This document shows positions 22,804-34,153 of a stretch of 64,000 bases of DNA, in pieces (within the stretch, counting starts at the first letter, position 1; each line of letters opens with the position of its first letter). The stretch comes from Heterohyrax brucei. Taxonomy: Eukaryota; Chordata; Mammalia; Hyracoidea; Procaviidae. The stretch lies in NCBI GenBank assembly GCA_028571685.1, contig CM053142.1:72503296-72567295 (forward strand), given 5' to 3'. The position numbers were made by a program, and so were the translations under genes. The notes beneath the pieces are model-generated. The model made no database searches, was not told the DNA's origin, and was given only the letters and a program-made list of their open reading frames with translations.

Positions 22804-23217
22804 TGGCTAGATTTGGACATAATTAATAGAAATAAAAAGTTAATTTGTCAAATTGCAATAGTGCTAAAGTTGTTTAGAAGCTAACTGAATGAATATTTTT
22901 AACAGGAAGCAACATTTCTAACCACGAATGTAAGCTAAAAAACACATAGAAAATAATATGTGGTTTAGTTCACCACAACAATACACTTATTTTTTTGAGT
23001 CTAATAAGATCATTTCAAATTATACACAGCTAAAGATGACAGAAATACAATAGGAATAGAAAACTGTACAGTTATAATAGGACATTTTGGTATGTCTTTC
23101 TTAGGAAAGAAAACTATCATAAAATTTAAGTAAGTTGGTTATCTGCTGGAGGGAGGAAGAGGGTGAGATTTTCATCTGGAAAGGGTTCCTGAGAAGGTTC
23201 TGAAATGCCAGAAATGC
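22804..23217 (-). repeat. Right arm of the 415-bp inverted repeat
   Basis: This is the reverse complement of 21780-22194 with few differences along its length. It starts 'tggctagatttggacataat' and ends 'tctgaaatgccagaaatg'. Confidence 0.9.
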
Positions 23218-23289
23218 AATACCAGGATAATCACTAAAGGAATGGACAGAGTGTAAAGGAACAGAAAGAAGGTATAAAGGGATGAAATA

Positions 23290-23600
23290 AAAATACAAAT
23301 GTTGCCAATCTAAATGGACATTAAAAAAAAGATGAAAAAAGACAATATCCAAAATATGATGACAGATTTAAGCCGCGAGGTACTGGAAATTATATTACAT
23401 GTAAATGTACTGACTATGCAAGTTAAAAGACAAAGATTATGGAATTTGATTTTAAAATTGCATCTATGTGCTTATGATACTTATAAGAGATGTATCTAAA
23501 ATATTAGGATTCAGAAAGCTTGAGAGTGTAAAAAACCTAACAAATAGAATATTGGTGTAGCTATTTATTAGAAAAAAATGGACTTCAATACTAAAAGTGT
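23290..23600 (+). mobile_element. L1 ORF2 endonuclease-region fragment
   Basis: The bases 'gtactgactatgcaagttaa' followed by an 'aagagatgtatctaaa' block are the plus-strand equivalent of the L1 endonuclease region. The fragment is short and has no long frame. Confidence 0.6.
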
Positions 23601-23604
23601 CATT

Positions 23605-23772
23605 GTTTTTTATCATAGCATAGTGTTCCATTGAGTATATGTACCATAGTTTGCTTATCCATTCATCTGCTGATGGGCATCTGAGTTGATTCCAACTTTT
23701 TGGTATTCTGGACTGTGCTGCAACAGACATTCATGTACACGTGTCTGTTTGTGTGACAACCTTTGTTTCTGA
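23605..23772 (-). mobile_element. L1 ORF2 C-terminal fragment
   Basis: Minus-strand frame 23464-23730 includes 'KSWNQLRCPSADEWISKLWY', the equivalent of 'KRWNQPRCPTIEEWIGKLWY' in the better L1 at 28086-28955. It is short and isolated. Confidence 0.8.
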
Positions 23773-23773
23773 A

Positions 23774-23856
23774 GGTTGTGAGGGCGATCTGGCTGTGACA
23801 TCTGGTATCCACTGATCACCAGGGTTGATTTGGCTGACCTGGCTGGCTAGGCCACC
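23774..23856 (+). pseudogene. 7SK snRNA 5'-end pseudogene
   Basis: The sequence follows the conserved 5' hairpin of 7SK RNA from its first bases. 'gtgagggcgatctggctgtg', 'ctgatcaccagggttgattt' and 'ctgacctggctggctaggc' are recognisable with a few substitutions. 7SK is the Pol III RNA that holds P-TEFb inactive with HEXIM. Only about the first quarter of the RNA is present, and the sequence then changes to L1-type sequence, so this is a retrocopy fragment and not a functional gene. No upstream snRNA promoter element was recognised. Confidence 0.8.
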
Positions 23857-23889
23857 TGGGTTTTCAATAATACACAGTGGTGTTTAAAG

Positions 23890-25352
23890 AGAGAGAAAAA
23901 GAGAATTAAAATATCTGCACTTACACACTGCTTATGTGATTATAAAATGGTACAACCATTTTGGAAATTGATTCGGCACTTTCCTAAAAAGCTGGACATA
24001 GAAATACCATGATCAGGCAATCCCGCTACTTGGAATACTTCACAGAGAAATAAGAGTTGTCACAAGAATAGACATATACACACCCATGTTCATCACAGCA
24101 CTGTTCACAATAGCAAAAGATGGAATCAACCTAGGAGCCCATCAATGGAAAAATGAATAAACATGCTGTGGTATATTCACTCAGTGAAATATTATGCAAT
24201 GGTAGAAAACAACAGTGAATTTGGGAAACATCACATAACATGGAAGAATCTGAAAGGCATGATGCTAAGTGAAATTAGCCAATTGCCAAAAGATAAAAAT
24301 TGCACAAGACCACTATTATAAATACTCAGGAACAGGTTGAAACACAGAAGAGAACACTCTTTGATGGTTACAAGGAGGAGAGGGTAGAAGCGGGGGACTC
24401 ATTAATTAGATAACAGACATGAGTTATTTTAGCTGAAGGGAGACATGACACACAGCAGAGAAGAAGTCAGCAAAAATGGACTAAACTCAAAGCTTAGAAG
24501 TATTCTAAACAAAATCAAACACTTCAGAGGACAGAGTAGTAGAGTCAGGGGCCTGGGGACTGTGGTTGGAGGTGACATCTAGGTTGGGGTTGACACCTAG
24601 GTCAATTGGTGTAACAGACTTCATTAAAATGTTCTGCATACCACTTTGGTGAGTGGTGTCTGGGGTCTTAAAAGCTAGCAAGTGGCCATCTAACAAGTGT
24701 CAATTCATCTCAACCTATCCGGACCAAAGGAGGAAGGAGAGCATCAAAGACACTAGAACAGTGTGAGCCCAAGAGACAGACAGGGTCACATATACTAGAG
24801 ACTATATCAACTTGAAACAAGAAGAACTAGGTGGTGCCCAGTCACCACTAAAGATTGCCTTACTGAAAACTCAAAAAAAAAAAAAATTCCTGATGAAGTG
24901 AGAGAAATGTGGGATGCAGAGCTGAAAGTCTAGTAAAAAGACAAGTCTTGACAGTCTGACAGACTGGAGGGTCCCCAGAAGACATTGTCCGTGGACTCTC
25001 TTATCCCAGGTATGAAACCATTCCAAAAGCCAACTCATCAGAGACTGAACGGTATCTAAGAGATAAAATTGTAGCGATGAGGACCATGCTTCTTGACTTC
25101 AGTAGATACATGAGGCTAACTTGATAGCTTCTATATGGAGGTGAGACGGGAAGACAGAAAGGGACAGGAGCTGGTTAAACAGACACGGAAATTACATGGT
25201 AGAGGGAAGATACACTGTCAGTGTAGACAGAACAGCTGAGGTCACATGGCAAACCGTGTGTAACTTTTTGTATGAGAAACTGACTCAAATTGTAAACTTT
25301 CACTTAAAATGCCCTGGAATAAAATAAAATTAAAATTAAAAGAAAAAAAAAC
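23890..25352 (+). mobile_element. L1 LINE 3' end with 3' UTR and poly(A), joined to 7SK
   Basis: Plus-strand translation from about 23900 follows the last ~150 codons of L1 ORF2 with many stops ('catcacagcactgttcacaa' and 'ctgtggtatattcactcagt' are marker blocks). The lineage-specific 3' UTR follows to 25320, including the 'ggtgagtggtgtctggggtc' block at 24650. It ends with 'ggaataaaataaaatt' and an A-rich tail. Confidence 0.85.
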
Positions 25353-25355
25353 ACT

Positions 25356-26170
25356 CAGAGGTAGGCAGTCCAGGGAAGTTGTAACGAGGGACCGCGTGCC
25401 ATCTGTCTCTGCTCTGTCACGCTTTCTTTATGCCTTCATCTTGAAGGTCAACACTTAGTGCTAAAAAGGCTACTGAAACTCCTGCCATTACATTTCAGCC
25501 TAGGCAAGAATTACCATCAAGCCAGGTTTGAAGGATCAAGCCATGTGGGAAGGAGCACCTACTCTTTTTGCTGAGTCATTTCCTTCAGAGAGCTTGCCAG
25601 ATTTCCTTCCCAGTGACACTTGCTCAAACGTATGGCCATCTTGCTTTCAGGTGGGAATAACACCTTTGCAAGTAACACTGAGATTGTTTTATAAGAAAGA
25701 AGTGGGTGGGTGCTAGACATCTCTGCCCTGTTGCAGGGTATGTTCTTCAGCCAGGATCAGCTGCTCAGGGAGATGAAAGTGGCTGAGGGGGGATCCTGCC
25801 TGAGCAATTGGAGGAGGGGAGCCTTGGCAGGCGAGTTCACAGCAGGGATAAGGGGGGTGGAGGGAGGTGTTCTTTCCCCTCACCACTTCTGACATCTCCC
25901 CTTGTTTTTTCTTCTCCTTCCCCTTCCTCCCCTTCCCTGTTCCACTCTCTTTCCCTTTTCTTCCACCCCATCCCTCTCTCCTCTCTACCCACCCTCTACT
26001 TTTCCCTTTTCTTTCTCTTTCTTTCAGCCTCCACTTCCCAAGGTTTTCCTTCCCTCACTCACCCCGCCCCTGATTGTCACATATTTCAGGCCTCTTCAGA
26101 GCTACAACAAAGCTTCCTTTGTGAGGTGTCTTGCTGCCATGTCAACCAGGGAGGGCTCACTTTCCTGTCG
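25356..26170. other. Low-repeat sequence with a pyrimidine-rich tract
   Basis: No recognised gene. 25895-26075 is strongly C/T-rich, which explains the stop-free frames there; they are compositional and show no coding signal. Confidence 0.4.
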
Positions 26171-26176
26171 GGCCTG

Positions 26177-26540
26177 GACGGCAGAAGAAGGGTCTGACTC
26201 TACTCTCACTGTCCAGACTTGTACAGGAAGGATTTCTCCTGTTTTTCTTTGTGGACCTGTGTGGGATGGGCCATACCATTGTTTGACCTCCTTGATCTAT
26301 GTCAGAAGGGTCACTTCCTGCTCTATCTGACTGCCTGGACCTCTGTGGGAAAAGCTACTCACTGCTCTGACCATCTGGATCTCTTCAAAAACGATCACTC
26401 CCAGCCCTGATCTTCTGAACCTCTGTGGGAAGGACAACTCCATCTCTGACCTCCGGACCTGTGTGGGAAGGGCCACTCTCTCTGATCTTCTCGACTTGGA
26501 TGGAAACTGTCACTCCCTGATCTGGTCATCCGGACTATTT
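26177..26540 (+). repeat. 40-bp minisatellite, about nine to ten units
   Basis: Units begin near 26177, 26216, 26254, 26294, 26338, 26378, 26418, 26456, 26493 and 26533, a spacing of 37-44 bp. Each follows the pattern 'gacctgtgtgggaagggcca' then 'ctccctgctctgatcttctg'. The units are diverged, so the array is old. The period is not a multiple of three. Confidence 0.85.
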
Positions 26541-27064
26541 TGGAGGTAAGGATGGCACGGCACATTCTAGTGATGAGTCAGATAGTGCTGAGTGTCTTAC
26601 TGCTGATCTGTGTCCCAGTTCCTTCAATCTCTGGATTTTCTAAAGCCCATCTAGTACCCAACACAAACATAGGAAATAACAACTCAACAGCCATCTGGCT
26701 TCTTGTGAGATGGGGATTCAGAATGTGTGGACCACTGTGGAGAGAGCTCACGACAGTGTCATAAGGCAAAGAATCCGGAACTGTTGCCAAAGAAACTGGG
26801 GCTGGGCTGAAAGGACAGAGGAGAGGGAGCACAGAGAAAGCCAACTGCTCTAGGACTTTTGCCCGTACAGGACAGGGCATCCAGAGAGCTGGGGGGATCT
26901 GCGCCAGAGGAGTCCAGAATCCCACTGTCAGGTCCCAGATTGGGGTGGGCTCCTCACTGGGAAAGGCTGAGGTTTCTAAGCAAACACTCCCACAACCAAC
27001 ATGGGAACACTTTTCTTCATATCTGTCAGTCTGATAGGCAGTAAGTCCAGCTCATTCTTTCCTC
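26541..27064. other. Unassigned low-repeat sequence
   Basis: The 74-codon frame at 26540-26764 has a hydrophobic N-terminal stretch but overlaps the end of the minisatellite and has no splice or homology support. Nothing else was recognised. Confidence 0.35.
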
Positions 27065-27081
27065 AGTTTGCATTTATTTAT
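27065..27081 (+). repeat. Target-site duplication of L1, left copy
   Basis: The 17-base sequence 'agtttgcatttatttat' is repeated exactly at 31444-31460 and brackets the L1. Confidence 0.9.
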
Positions 27082-30000
27082 TTTTTTATTTTTATTTAAC
27101 ATAACTGAGTGAAAATGTACATTCACATGTAAATTTACATGCCCCCCTATATGCGGCTTCCACTGCTCTCCCTGTCCGGTGACTGCACACTATTCCTCTC
27201 TGCTCCATACATGTCTCATCCCCCCAACAGTCTCCTTTCCCCTCCTCTCCGTCCACTCCCCTTCCTCCAGCCGGAGGTCAGCAAGATGATATCCTATAGA
27301 TGTATAGAACCATAAAGTGCTTCCAATATATGGTTACTCTGCATTGCCAAGTCCATTCCATTCCTGTCCAAAGAGTGGACCTTTGTTATAATTTATGGGA
27401 ACGGGCAGCATCAGGGCCAGGGGCCATGCTCTCAGAGGAACCCCCAAACCGCTGGACCATCAGTTGAGGTCTTTTAGTGGGGATCTCAGGATGCACCTCT
27501 TTTTATTCTTCTGTTGCCAGTGAGGCTCCTCTCTGTGAGCTCCATCGTGGCTATCACTGGTGGTGGCCGGGCACCATCTGGTTCTTCCGGTCCCAGGTCG
27601 ATGTAGGCACCCACTCTTGTGGGTCTCTCTGTCTTCTCGGTTGTCTTTACCTCATGCCATTTTGGCCCTTGGTGAGCATCCGTTCCTGCTGAGTTGGGAC
27701 CATTTGCTGTGTCCTCGGATGGCAGCTTGGCAGCTTTTAAGACCCCAGACGCCACTCACCAATGTGGGGTGCAGAGAGCTCTCTTAGCAAAATGCTAGTT
27801 GTGCCAATTGGCCTGGAATTTGCCTAAGAGCATGGTCCCCCGTCCCCCGCCCCAGCTACTCTATCCTTGCAGTATTGAGTTAAGATGGAAGGAGTACTCA
27901 AGTTATGCTGAAGTCCACTTAATGTTGTTCTTGTTCCTAATGTGTGCTGTCACCGCTTTCTCCCAACTAGATTTCTAGTAACTAACTAAACTAAACCCTC
28001 CCCCCCTCGCCCTCCCTCCCTCCCTCCCCTCCCTTGCAGCTGTCAAAGAGTCTTTTCTTCTATACACAAGTCTGTTTTTGAGATTTTATCGCAGAGGTCT
28101 CATACAGTATTTGTCCTTTTGTCGCTGACTACTCTCACTCCACATGTCTTCCAGTTGAAACCAGGTTAGGAGATGTTTCCTGGAATCATCGTTATTCTTT
28201 ATCATTGCGTAGTGCTCCATTGAGTATATGTACCATAGTTTACCTATCCATTCTTCTATTGTTGGGCATCTGGGTTGATTCCACCTTTTTGCTATTGTGG
28301 ACTGTGCCGCGATAAACATTCTGGTGCATGTGTCCGTTGGTGTGAAAGGCCTTGAATCTGTAGGATATATTCCAAGTAGTGGAATTACTGGGTCAAATGG
28401 TATATCAATATCCATTTTTTTAAGGAAGCGCCAGATTGCCTTCCAAAGAGGCTGGGCCATTTTGCAACCCCACCAACAGTGTAGGAGGGTTCCACTTTCT
28501 CCACAGCCACTCCAGCATTTGTTGTTTTGTGTTTTCTGGATCATGGCCAATCTTGTTGGGGTGAGATGGTATCTCATTGTTGTCTTGATTTGAATTTCTA
28601 TAATAACTAAAGATCGTGAACATGTCCGCATGTGTTTTTTGGCTGCCTGGATCTCCTCTTTAGTGAAGTATCTGTCCATCTCCATTGCCCATTGCTTAAT
28701 TGGATGGTTTATCTTCCTCTTATTGATATTTTGTAGTATCTTATAGATTATGGAGATCAGGCGTCGATCTGACATAGAGTTGCCAAATATTTTTTCCAAC
28801 TCTGTGGGTGTTCTTTTAATTCTATTAATAAAGTCTTTGGATGAGCAAAAGTGTTTGATTCTTAATAGTTCCCATTTATCTACTTTCTCTTCTGTTGATT
28901 GAGGTTTCTTTGACAGATTTTGAAGTCTGTCCTCATTGTGTATTAAAACTTCCATTGTTGTTCCTACCTTTTCTTGGATGAGCTTTGTTGTTTTAGGTTT
29001 GATATTTAGGTCTTTTATCCAGTTGGAGTTGGTTTTTGTATAAGGTGTAAGATATGGATCTTGATTCAGTTTATTGCAGATGGATAACCAATTTTGTCAG
29101 CACCATTTGTTGAAGATATTGTTTTTACCCCAGTTTAATGTCTTAGGGCCTTTGTCGAATATCAACTGTTCATAGGCAGATGGTGTCATCTCTGGGGTCT
29201 CAATTCTGTTCCATTGATCAATCTGTCTGTTCTGTTTTGACCACTGTGGCAGTGTAGTATGTTCTAAGGTCGGGTAATGAAAGGCCTCCCAATGTGTTCT
29301 TCTTCTTTAGTAGTACATTACTCATCCGGGGCTCCTTCCCTTTCCAAACAAAATTGGTGATTTGTTTCTCCATCTCATTAAAAAATGATGCTGGAACTTG
29401 TATTGGGATTGCATTATATAAATAAATTGCTTTGGGTAAAATAGACATTTTCACAATGTTAAGTCTTCCTATCCATGAACAGGGTAGGTTTTTCCATTTA
29501 TCTAAGTCTCTCTTAGTTTCTTGTAGTAAGGGCTGGTAGTTCTCTTTGTAAAGATCTGTTGTTTCTCTGGTTAGATTAATTCCTAGGTACTTTATCTTCT
29601 TAGGGGCTATCACAAATGGTATAGATTTGATAATTTCCTCCTTAACAGTCTCGTTGTTGGTATAAAGGAATCCTACTGATTTACTTATGTTTATCTTGCA
29701 TCCTGAGACTTTGCTGAACTCTTCTATCAGTTTGAGTAACTTACTTATAGATTCCTTGGGGTTCTCTGCATATACAATCATATCATCTGCGAACAGGGAG
29801 ATTTTAACTTCCTCTTTGCCGATGCAGATGTCCTTTATTTGTTCGTCTTGTCTAATTGCTCTGGCTAGAACTTCTAGCACAATGTTGAATAGGAGAGGTG
29901 ACAGTGGGCATCCTTGTCTAGTTCCTGATTTCAGGGGAAAGTCTTTCAGTCTCTCTCCATTCAGGATGATGTGGGCAATTGGCTTTGTATAAATGGCCCT

Positions 30001-31443
30001 TATTGTGTTGAGGAATTTGCCGTCTATGCCCATTTTGCTAGGACTTTATCAAATGCCTTTTCAGCATCAGTGGACAAAATCAGGTGATCTTTGTCTTTTG
30101 TGTTATTTATGTGATTAATCACATTAATTGTTTTCCTGATGTTAAACCAGGCTTGCATCCCTGGTATGAATTCCATTTGGTCATGATGGATTATTTTCTT
30201 GATATGTTGTTGTATTCTGTTGGCAAGAATTTTGTTTAAGATTTTTGCATCTAAGTTCATGAGTGATATCGGTCTGTAGTTCTCTGTCTTTGTTGGATCT
30301 TTCCCGGGTTTAGGTATCAGGGTTATGCTGGCTTCATAGAATGAGTTTGGGAGTACTTCATCCCTTTCTATACTGTGAAATAGTTTCAGTAGTATTGGGG
30401 ATAACTCTTCTCTAAATGCTTGGTAGAATTCTGCCGTGAAGCCATCTGGGCCCGGACTTTTTTGGGTTGGCAGAATTTGATGACCTTTTCAATGTCTTCC
30501 TTTGTGATGGATTTTTTAAGTTGTTCTGCTTCACGTTGTGATAATTTGGGTAGGTGGTATGAGTCAAGGAATTGGTCCATTTTCCCTAGGTTTTCAAATT
30601 TGTTAGAGTACAGTCTTTCATAGTATTCTTTTATGATGTTTTTGATTTCTGTTGCATCTGTGGTGACAACTTCCTTCTCATTTCTAATTTGGGTTATTTG
30701 TTTCCTTTCCTGCTTTTCTTTAGTAAGTTTAGCCAGTGGTTTATCAATTTCGTTGATCTTTTCAAAAAGCGAGCTTTTGGTCTTTTCAATTTTTTCAATT
30801 GTTTTTCTATTCTCTAATTCATTTAGCTCTGCTCTAATCTTTATGATCTCCTTTCTTCCGGTGCCCGAGGGGTTCCTCTATTGTTCTCTTTCTACTTGTT
30901 CAAGCTGTAGAGTAAGTTCCTTGATTTGGTGTCTTTCTTCCTTCCCGATCTGTGCATTTATGGAAATAAACAGACCTCTGAGCACTGCTTTGGCTGTAAC
31001 CCATAGGTTCTGGTAGGAAATGTTTTCGTTCTCATTGAAATCCATGAATTTCCTTAATTGATTTCCTCTATAACCCATGTTTTTTTCAGCAAGATGTTGT
31101 TCAGTTTCCAAGAGTTCCACTTTCTATCTCTGTTTTTTCTGCTATTGATTTCAACTTTGATGGCTTTATGATCTGAGAAGATGCTTTGCAATAATTCAAT
31201 GGTTTGGATTTTGTTGAGCATTGCATTATGGCCTATCACGTGGTCAATTCTGGAGAATGTTCCATGTGCACTGGAGAAGAAGGTGTAGTTGTCTGCTGAG
31301 GGGTGGAAAGTTCTGTATATATCAATGAGGTTTAGTTGGTTAATTGTGTCAGTGAGGTCTTCTATATCTTTACTGAGCTTTTTTCTAGATGATCTGTCTA
31401 GTAATGAGAGTGGAGTGTTAAAATCTCCCACTATTATTGTGGA
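27082..31443 (-). mobile_element. L1 LINE, 5'-truncated in ORF2, best-preserved copy
   Basis: This 4.36-kb minus-strand insertion has an inverted poly(A) at 27082-27110 and a 3' UTR to 28085. ORF2 runs from 28086 to the right edge in several frames. The endonuclease half is readable at 31054-31443 with 'TIIVGDFNT', 'SRIDHVIGH' and 'SDHKAIKVEI', which hold the catalytic Asp and His residues. RT is at 29218-30033 with intact FADD at 29782-29793. The C-terminal Cys-rich knuckle 'CWSGCGESGTLLHCWWGC' is in 28086-28955. At least four frame changes separate these blocks, and ORF1 plus the first part of the endonuclease are missing. The insertion is dead but relatively recent. Confidence 0.95.
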
Positions 31444-31460
31444 AGTTTGCATTTATTTAT
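31444..31460 (+). repeat. Target-site duplication of L1, right copy
   Basis: Exact match to 27065-27081. The first three codons of the nominal ORF ending at 31452 are therefore flanking host DNA and not L1. Confidence 0.9.
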
Positions 31461-31924
31461 GAGTGAGAGTATTTTTTTGGATGCTTTTCATTGTCTATAA
31501 TATCCCTTTGGTGAATGACAATTTATAGCTCTTTTGTTCATCTTCCTGATGACGTTGGGCATGCTGAGCCAGCCAGCGTAAGTCCACGTGCAGGACACAC
31601 CAACTAAGATGGGAAAGACCAAGACTTGGCTTGAAGTATTGGAGTTGGGGCAGCTCTGGGGACAATGGCATAGTCTGCATGCTGACTGAATGGCAAGTGG
31701 AAATCCCTTAAATGTGGTTTCATAGGTGGAGCCAGCACAGAGGGCTAGGTGAGACTCCCTTCAGTTCTGGTGGCAATGGGATGACATCCCCTGGGAGGTG
31801 GGAGGCTGCAAGTAAGACTCCATGGGGGTACTGGGGACTCAGGCTAAATTGTGGGGGGGAAGACCCTGGAGTTTGCACGGGCCAGTATGCAAACTCAAGG
31901 TGCTCTTGCTTCCCCATCTTGCAG
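31461..31924. other. Unassigned sequence upstream of the ZDHHC11-like exons
   Basis: It lies between the L1 duplication and the first recognised exon. No promoter or first exon could be identified, though a noncoding or short first exon could lie here or left of the L1. Confidence 0.35.
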
Positions 31925-32157
31925 CTGAACCACTGTAGCTATACGGGGCGACAGGTCACCCTGGAAGATGACACCAACAGAGTGCAGTCCAGGCCTCTAC
32001 AGCATCGGCCCAGAGTGAATGGCTGGTCTTGCCCTTTCCACAGCACACAGGTGATAGTCTGGGCTATTCTCCCCATCTTGGCCTTCACTGGTTTTGACAT
32101 CTTCATCCCCCTGCTGCCTTAGGGCCTGAAGTTTCTTGCAGTGTATCCTTATCACTG
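31925..32157 (+). pseudogene. ZDHHC11-like exon: N-terminus and TM1
   Basis: An acceptor-like 'tccccatcttgcag' ends at 31924. The frame reads a poorly conserved N-terminal stretch, then 'RPRVNGWSCPFHSTQVIVWA' and a hydrophobic TM1 segment 'ILAFTGFDIFIPLLP'. In ZDHHC1/11 proteins RVNGWS directly precedes TM1. TAG at 32120-32122 interrupts just after TM1. The donor candidate is 'cactg/gtgagg' at 32157/32158. The join to the next exon appears to be out of phase by one base, which suggests a small indel. Confidence 0.75.
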
Positions 32158-33984
32158 GTGAGGCTCACCGTGGCCTCCTGCTTTTGGTGTGGGGGGGAGG
32201 AGTACTGAGGGTGCATCTAATCAAGGCTGCTCAGGACAACCTTCTCAGGCCTCCATCTGTGCGCCCCTAGTTATCATTCCTAGGCCAGCTTATCTCCCCA
32301 GCTTTTGCAGGGCCCTGTGTCATTCTCTGTGTGGGGAGTCAACCTGTAGGTGTAATTCTACCTGGCCTCTGACCTCAGTGCCCCAATTGTCCCTTACCCG
32401 GGAAACCCTATCAGCATTGCTTTCTCTTTGCAGCTTGTAGATTAGGGTCCTGGTAGACATGACAGACTTTCACGTGAAAGGACCATTCCTTGTTCCCCAG
32501 GAACTCCACTTCCACCCACAGTGCCATCCCCACTCTTCCCCACCATCTCATGCAAGAAGCCACTTCTGCCCCTGGCCGACAAACTTTGTCCTCACCTGCT
32601 CCACTAAAGAAGAAGGCATGTTGGGACGTACAGTGGACTTCCTACCCACCCATTCAATCCAGTCCCTCTGTCCTGGGCCCTCATTCATTGTTCTGCAACT
32701 CTGGACACGCTAGCACTGTCCTGTGACCACACACACATGGTCCAGCCTGCAGAGTCCATCTTGGTCACATGACTCTCTCAACAAGTGCTGGGCAAGCAGT
32801 GGAAAGGTCTGCCTTGCTCCTCAACCCTGGGCAACCAGGATCCAGAGGCCCAAAGAGAAAGTCCACAGGAAACACGAGGTTTTCCTGTCAAAGCTCCCCT
32901 TGCTCTCTTCCAGTAAAGTTCTCTGAGGAGTACTCACTTGAAAGCTGGCCACTCTGCCCTGAACTGACCACGGTGGGACACTGTGGCCAGCGTCCTGCAT
33001 TTGGGTCAGTAGACAACAAGGCAGTGCACGTAGGCCTGTGGGGGTGGGTGCTGGGGTATGGTTGTTATGAGGCAAGGTGGCAGAGAAAGGGCAGGGGTGC
33101 CTATGATCAGTATACTCCCAACAAGAAGGCCATCCAGTCTCACTCGGAGGAACTTCCCAGGGAATAGGCTCCCCAGGGAATCAGCATTCCACCAGACTCA
33201 TCAAAGTACATGGGAATGGTCAGTCCTGGGAGTCCCAGAACCACCAATCATCACGTTAAGCCATTTCTCGTCCTTAGTCACTCCTTGGCCACACTAAGCC
33301 AACTCACTCAGGTATCCCCAAGTCCCAAAGCTTGTTGTCCTAAAAATTCTCATTGAATTGGGTGTTTTCACCTTTTGTTCATTTGTTCATTCACATAAGC
33401 ATGCAGACATTCATTTCTTCTTCAAGTCATTCTCTCTTCAATCTACCCCTGCATGAGGCTCCCTCTGTTTAAAGACACTCCACCCTACTACTGTGGGGGA
33501 CCAGACCTAGCTCTGGGTCATTGTGGCCCATCCCTGGTATTACTAATGAAGGTAGAGTCTAGACCTTCGTCTGGTCTGAGCAGCTTGTCAGTGGTCCGTC
33601 TTCTTCTCTTAGGGCAGCTGTATTCAACGGACTACTCTGTCTTGAATCCTTGAAGAAATTGCCAGCTGGTGAGGTAGGAGTGGAGGTTGAGGCCTGTGCT
33701 TCTGTCTGAGCCTTGAGGACGGATCCTGTGGGTGGGTGGACAGTTCGCCACGCTAAGCCAAGTGGGATTCAGCAGGCTGAGGACTGTTGACCACAGGGAG
33801 GGGACAGGAGGGCCATCAATAGGCCAGATATCACTGAGGCACTCATACTCAGCTGAGCCGTGTAGGGAGCTCCGATCTGCAGTGTGGACAGACAGGTTCC
33901 AGCACTGCCTGCCAGCTCAGACTTGGACCACAGCATCCAGTCTGACACCAAGTCAGGGACCAAGTTTCCCTGACACAGCTGCAG
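32158..33984 (+). other. Intron of the ZDHHC11-like pseudogene
   Basis: Starts with gtgagg and ends with 'tgacacagctgcag'. It is 1.8 kb of mostly unique, moderately GC-rich sequence. I recognise no repeat or additional exon in it. Confidence 0.55.
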
Positions 33985-34153
33985 GTGGGCTCTTGCTGTC
34001 GTATCTACTAGTTCTTTTTGCCGCAATTATCATTGACCCAGCAGAAACCACTGTTCACTGGAAGAACTACAGGAAGCCCAAGACCATCTTAGATCCATCT
34101 AAGCTCTCAAACATCACTGACATCTGCTTCTGCAAACTGTGCAGGGTCGCTGT
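33985..34153 (+). pseudogene. ZDHHC11-like exon: TM2 and approach to the Cys-rich domain
   Basis: This open 169-bp exon lies between 'gctgcag' and 'gt/gtgagt'. It reads a TM2-like 'LLLSYLLVLFAAIIIDPAE', then 'FCKLCRVAV', the first Cys pair of the DHHC-CRD. 'IDPAxxxV' and 'CxLC' are conserved in this branch. No stop is present in this exon, and length and phase match the family exon as I recall it. Confidence 0.85.

Noticed and set aside
23605-25352. Twin-primed L1 (inverted part at 23605-23772, sense part at 23890 onward)
   Set aside because: The inverted part overlaps the same ORF2 C-terminal region that is present in the sense part, and a 7SK fragment lies between them, so this is not a simple twin-priming product.
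26540-26764. 74-codon frame with a signal-peptide-like N-terminus
   Set aside because: It starts at the end of the minisatellite and has no homology, splice or start-context support.
28297-28593. 98-codon plus-strand frame
   Set aside because: Antisense to the L1 ORF2 C-terminus.
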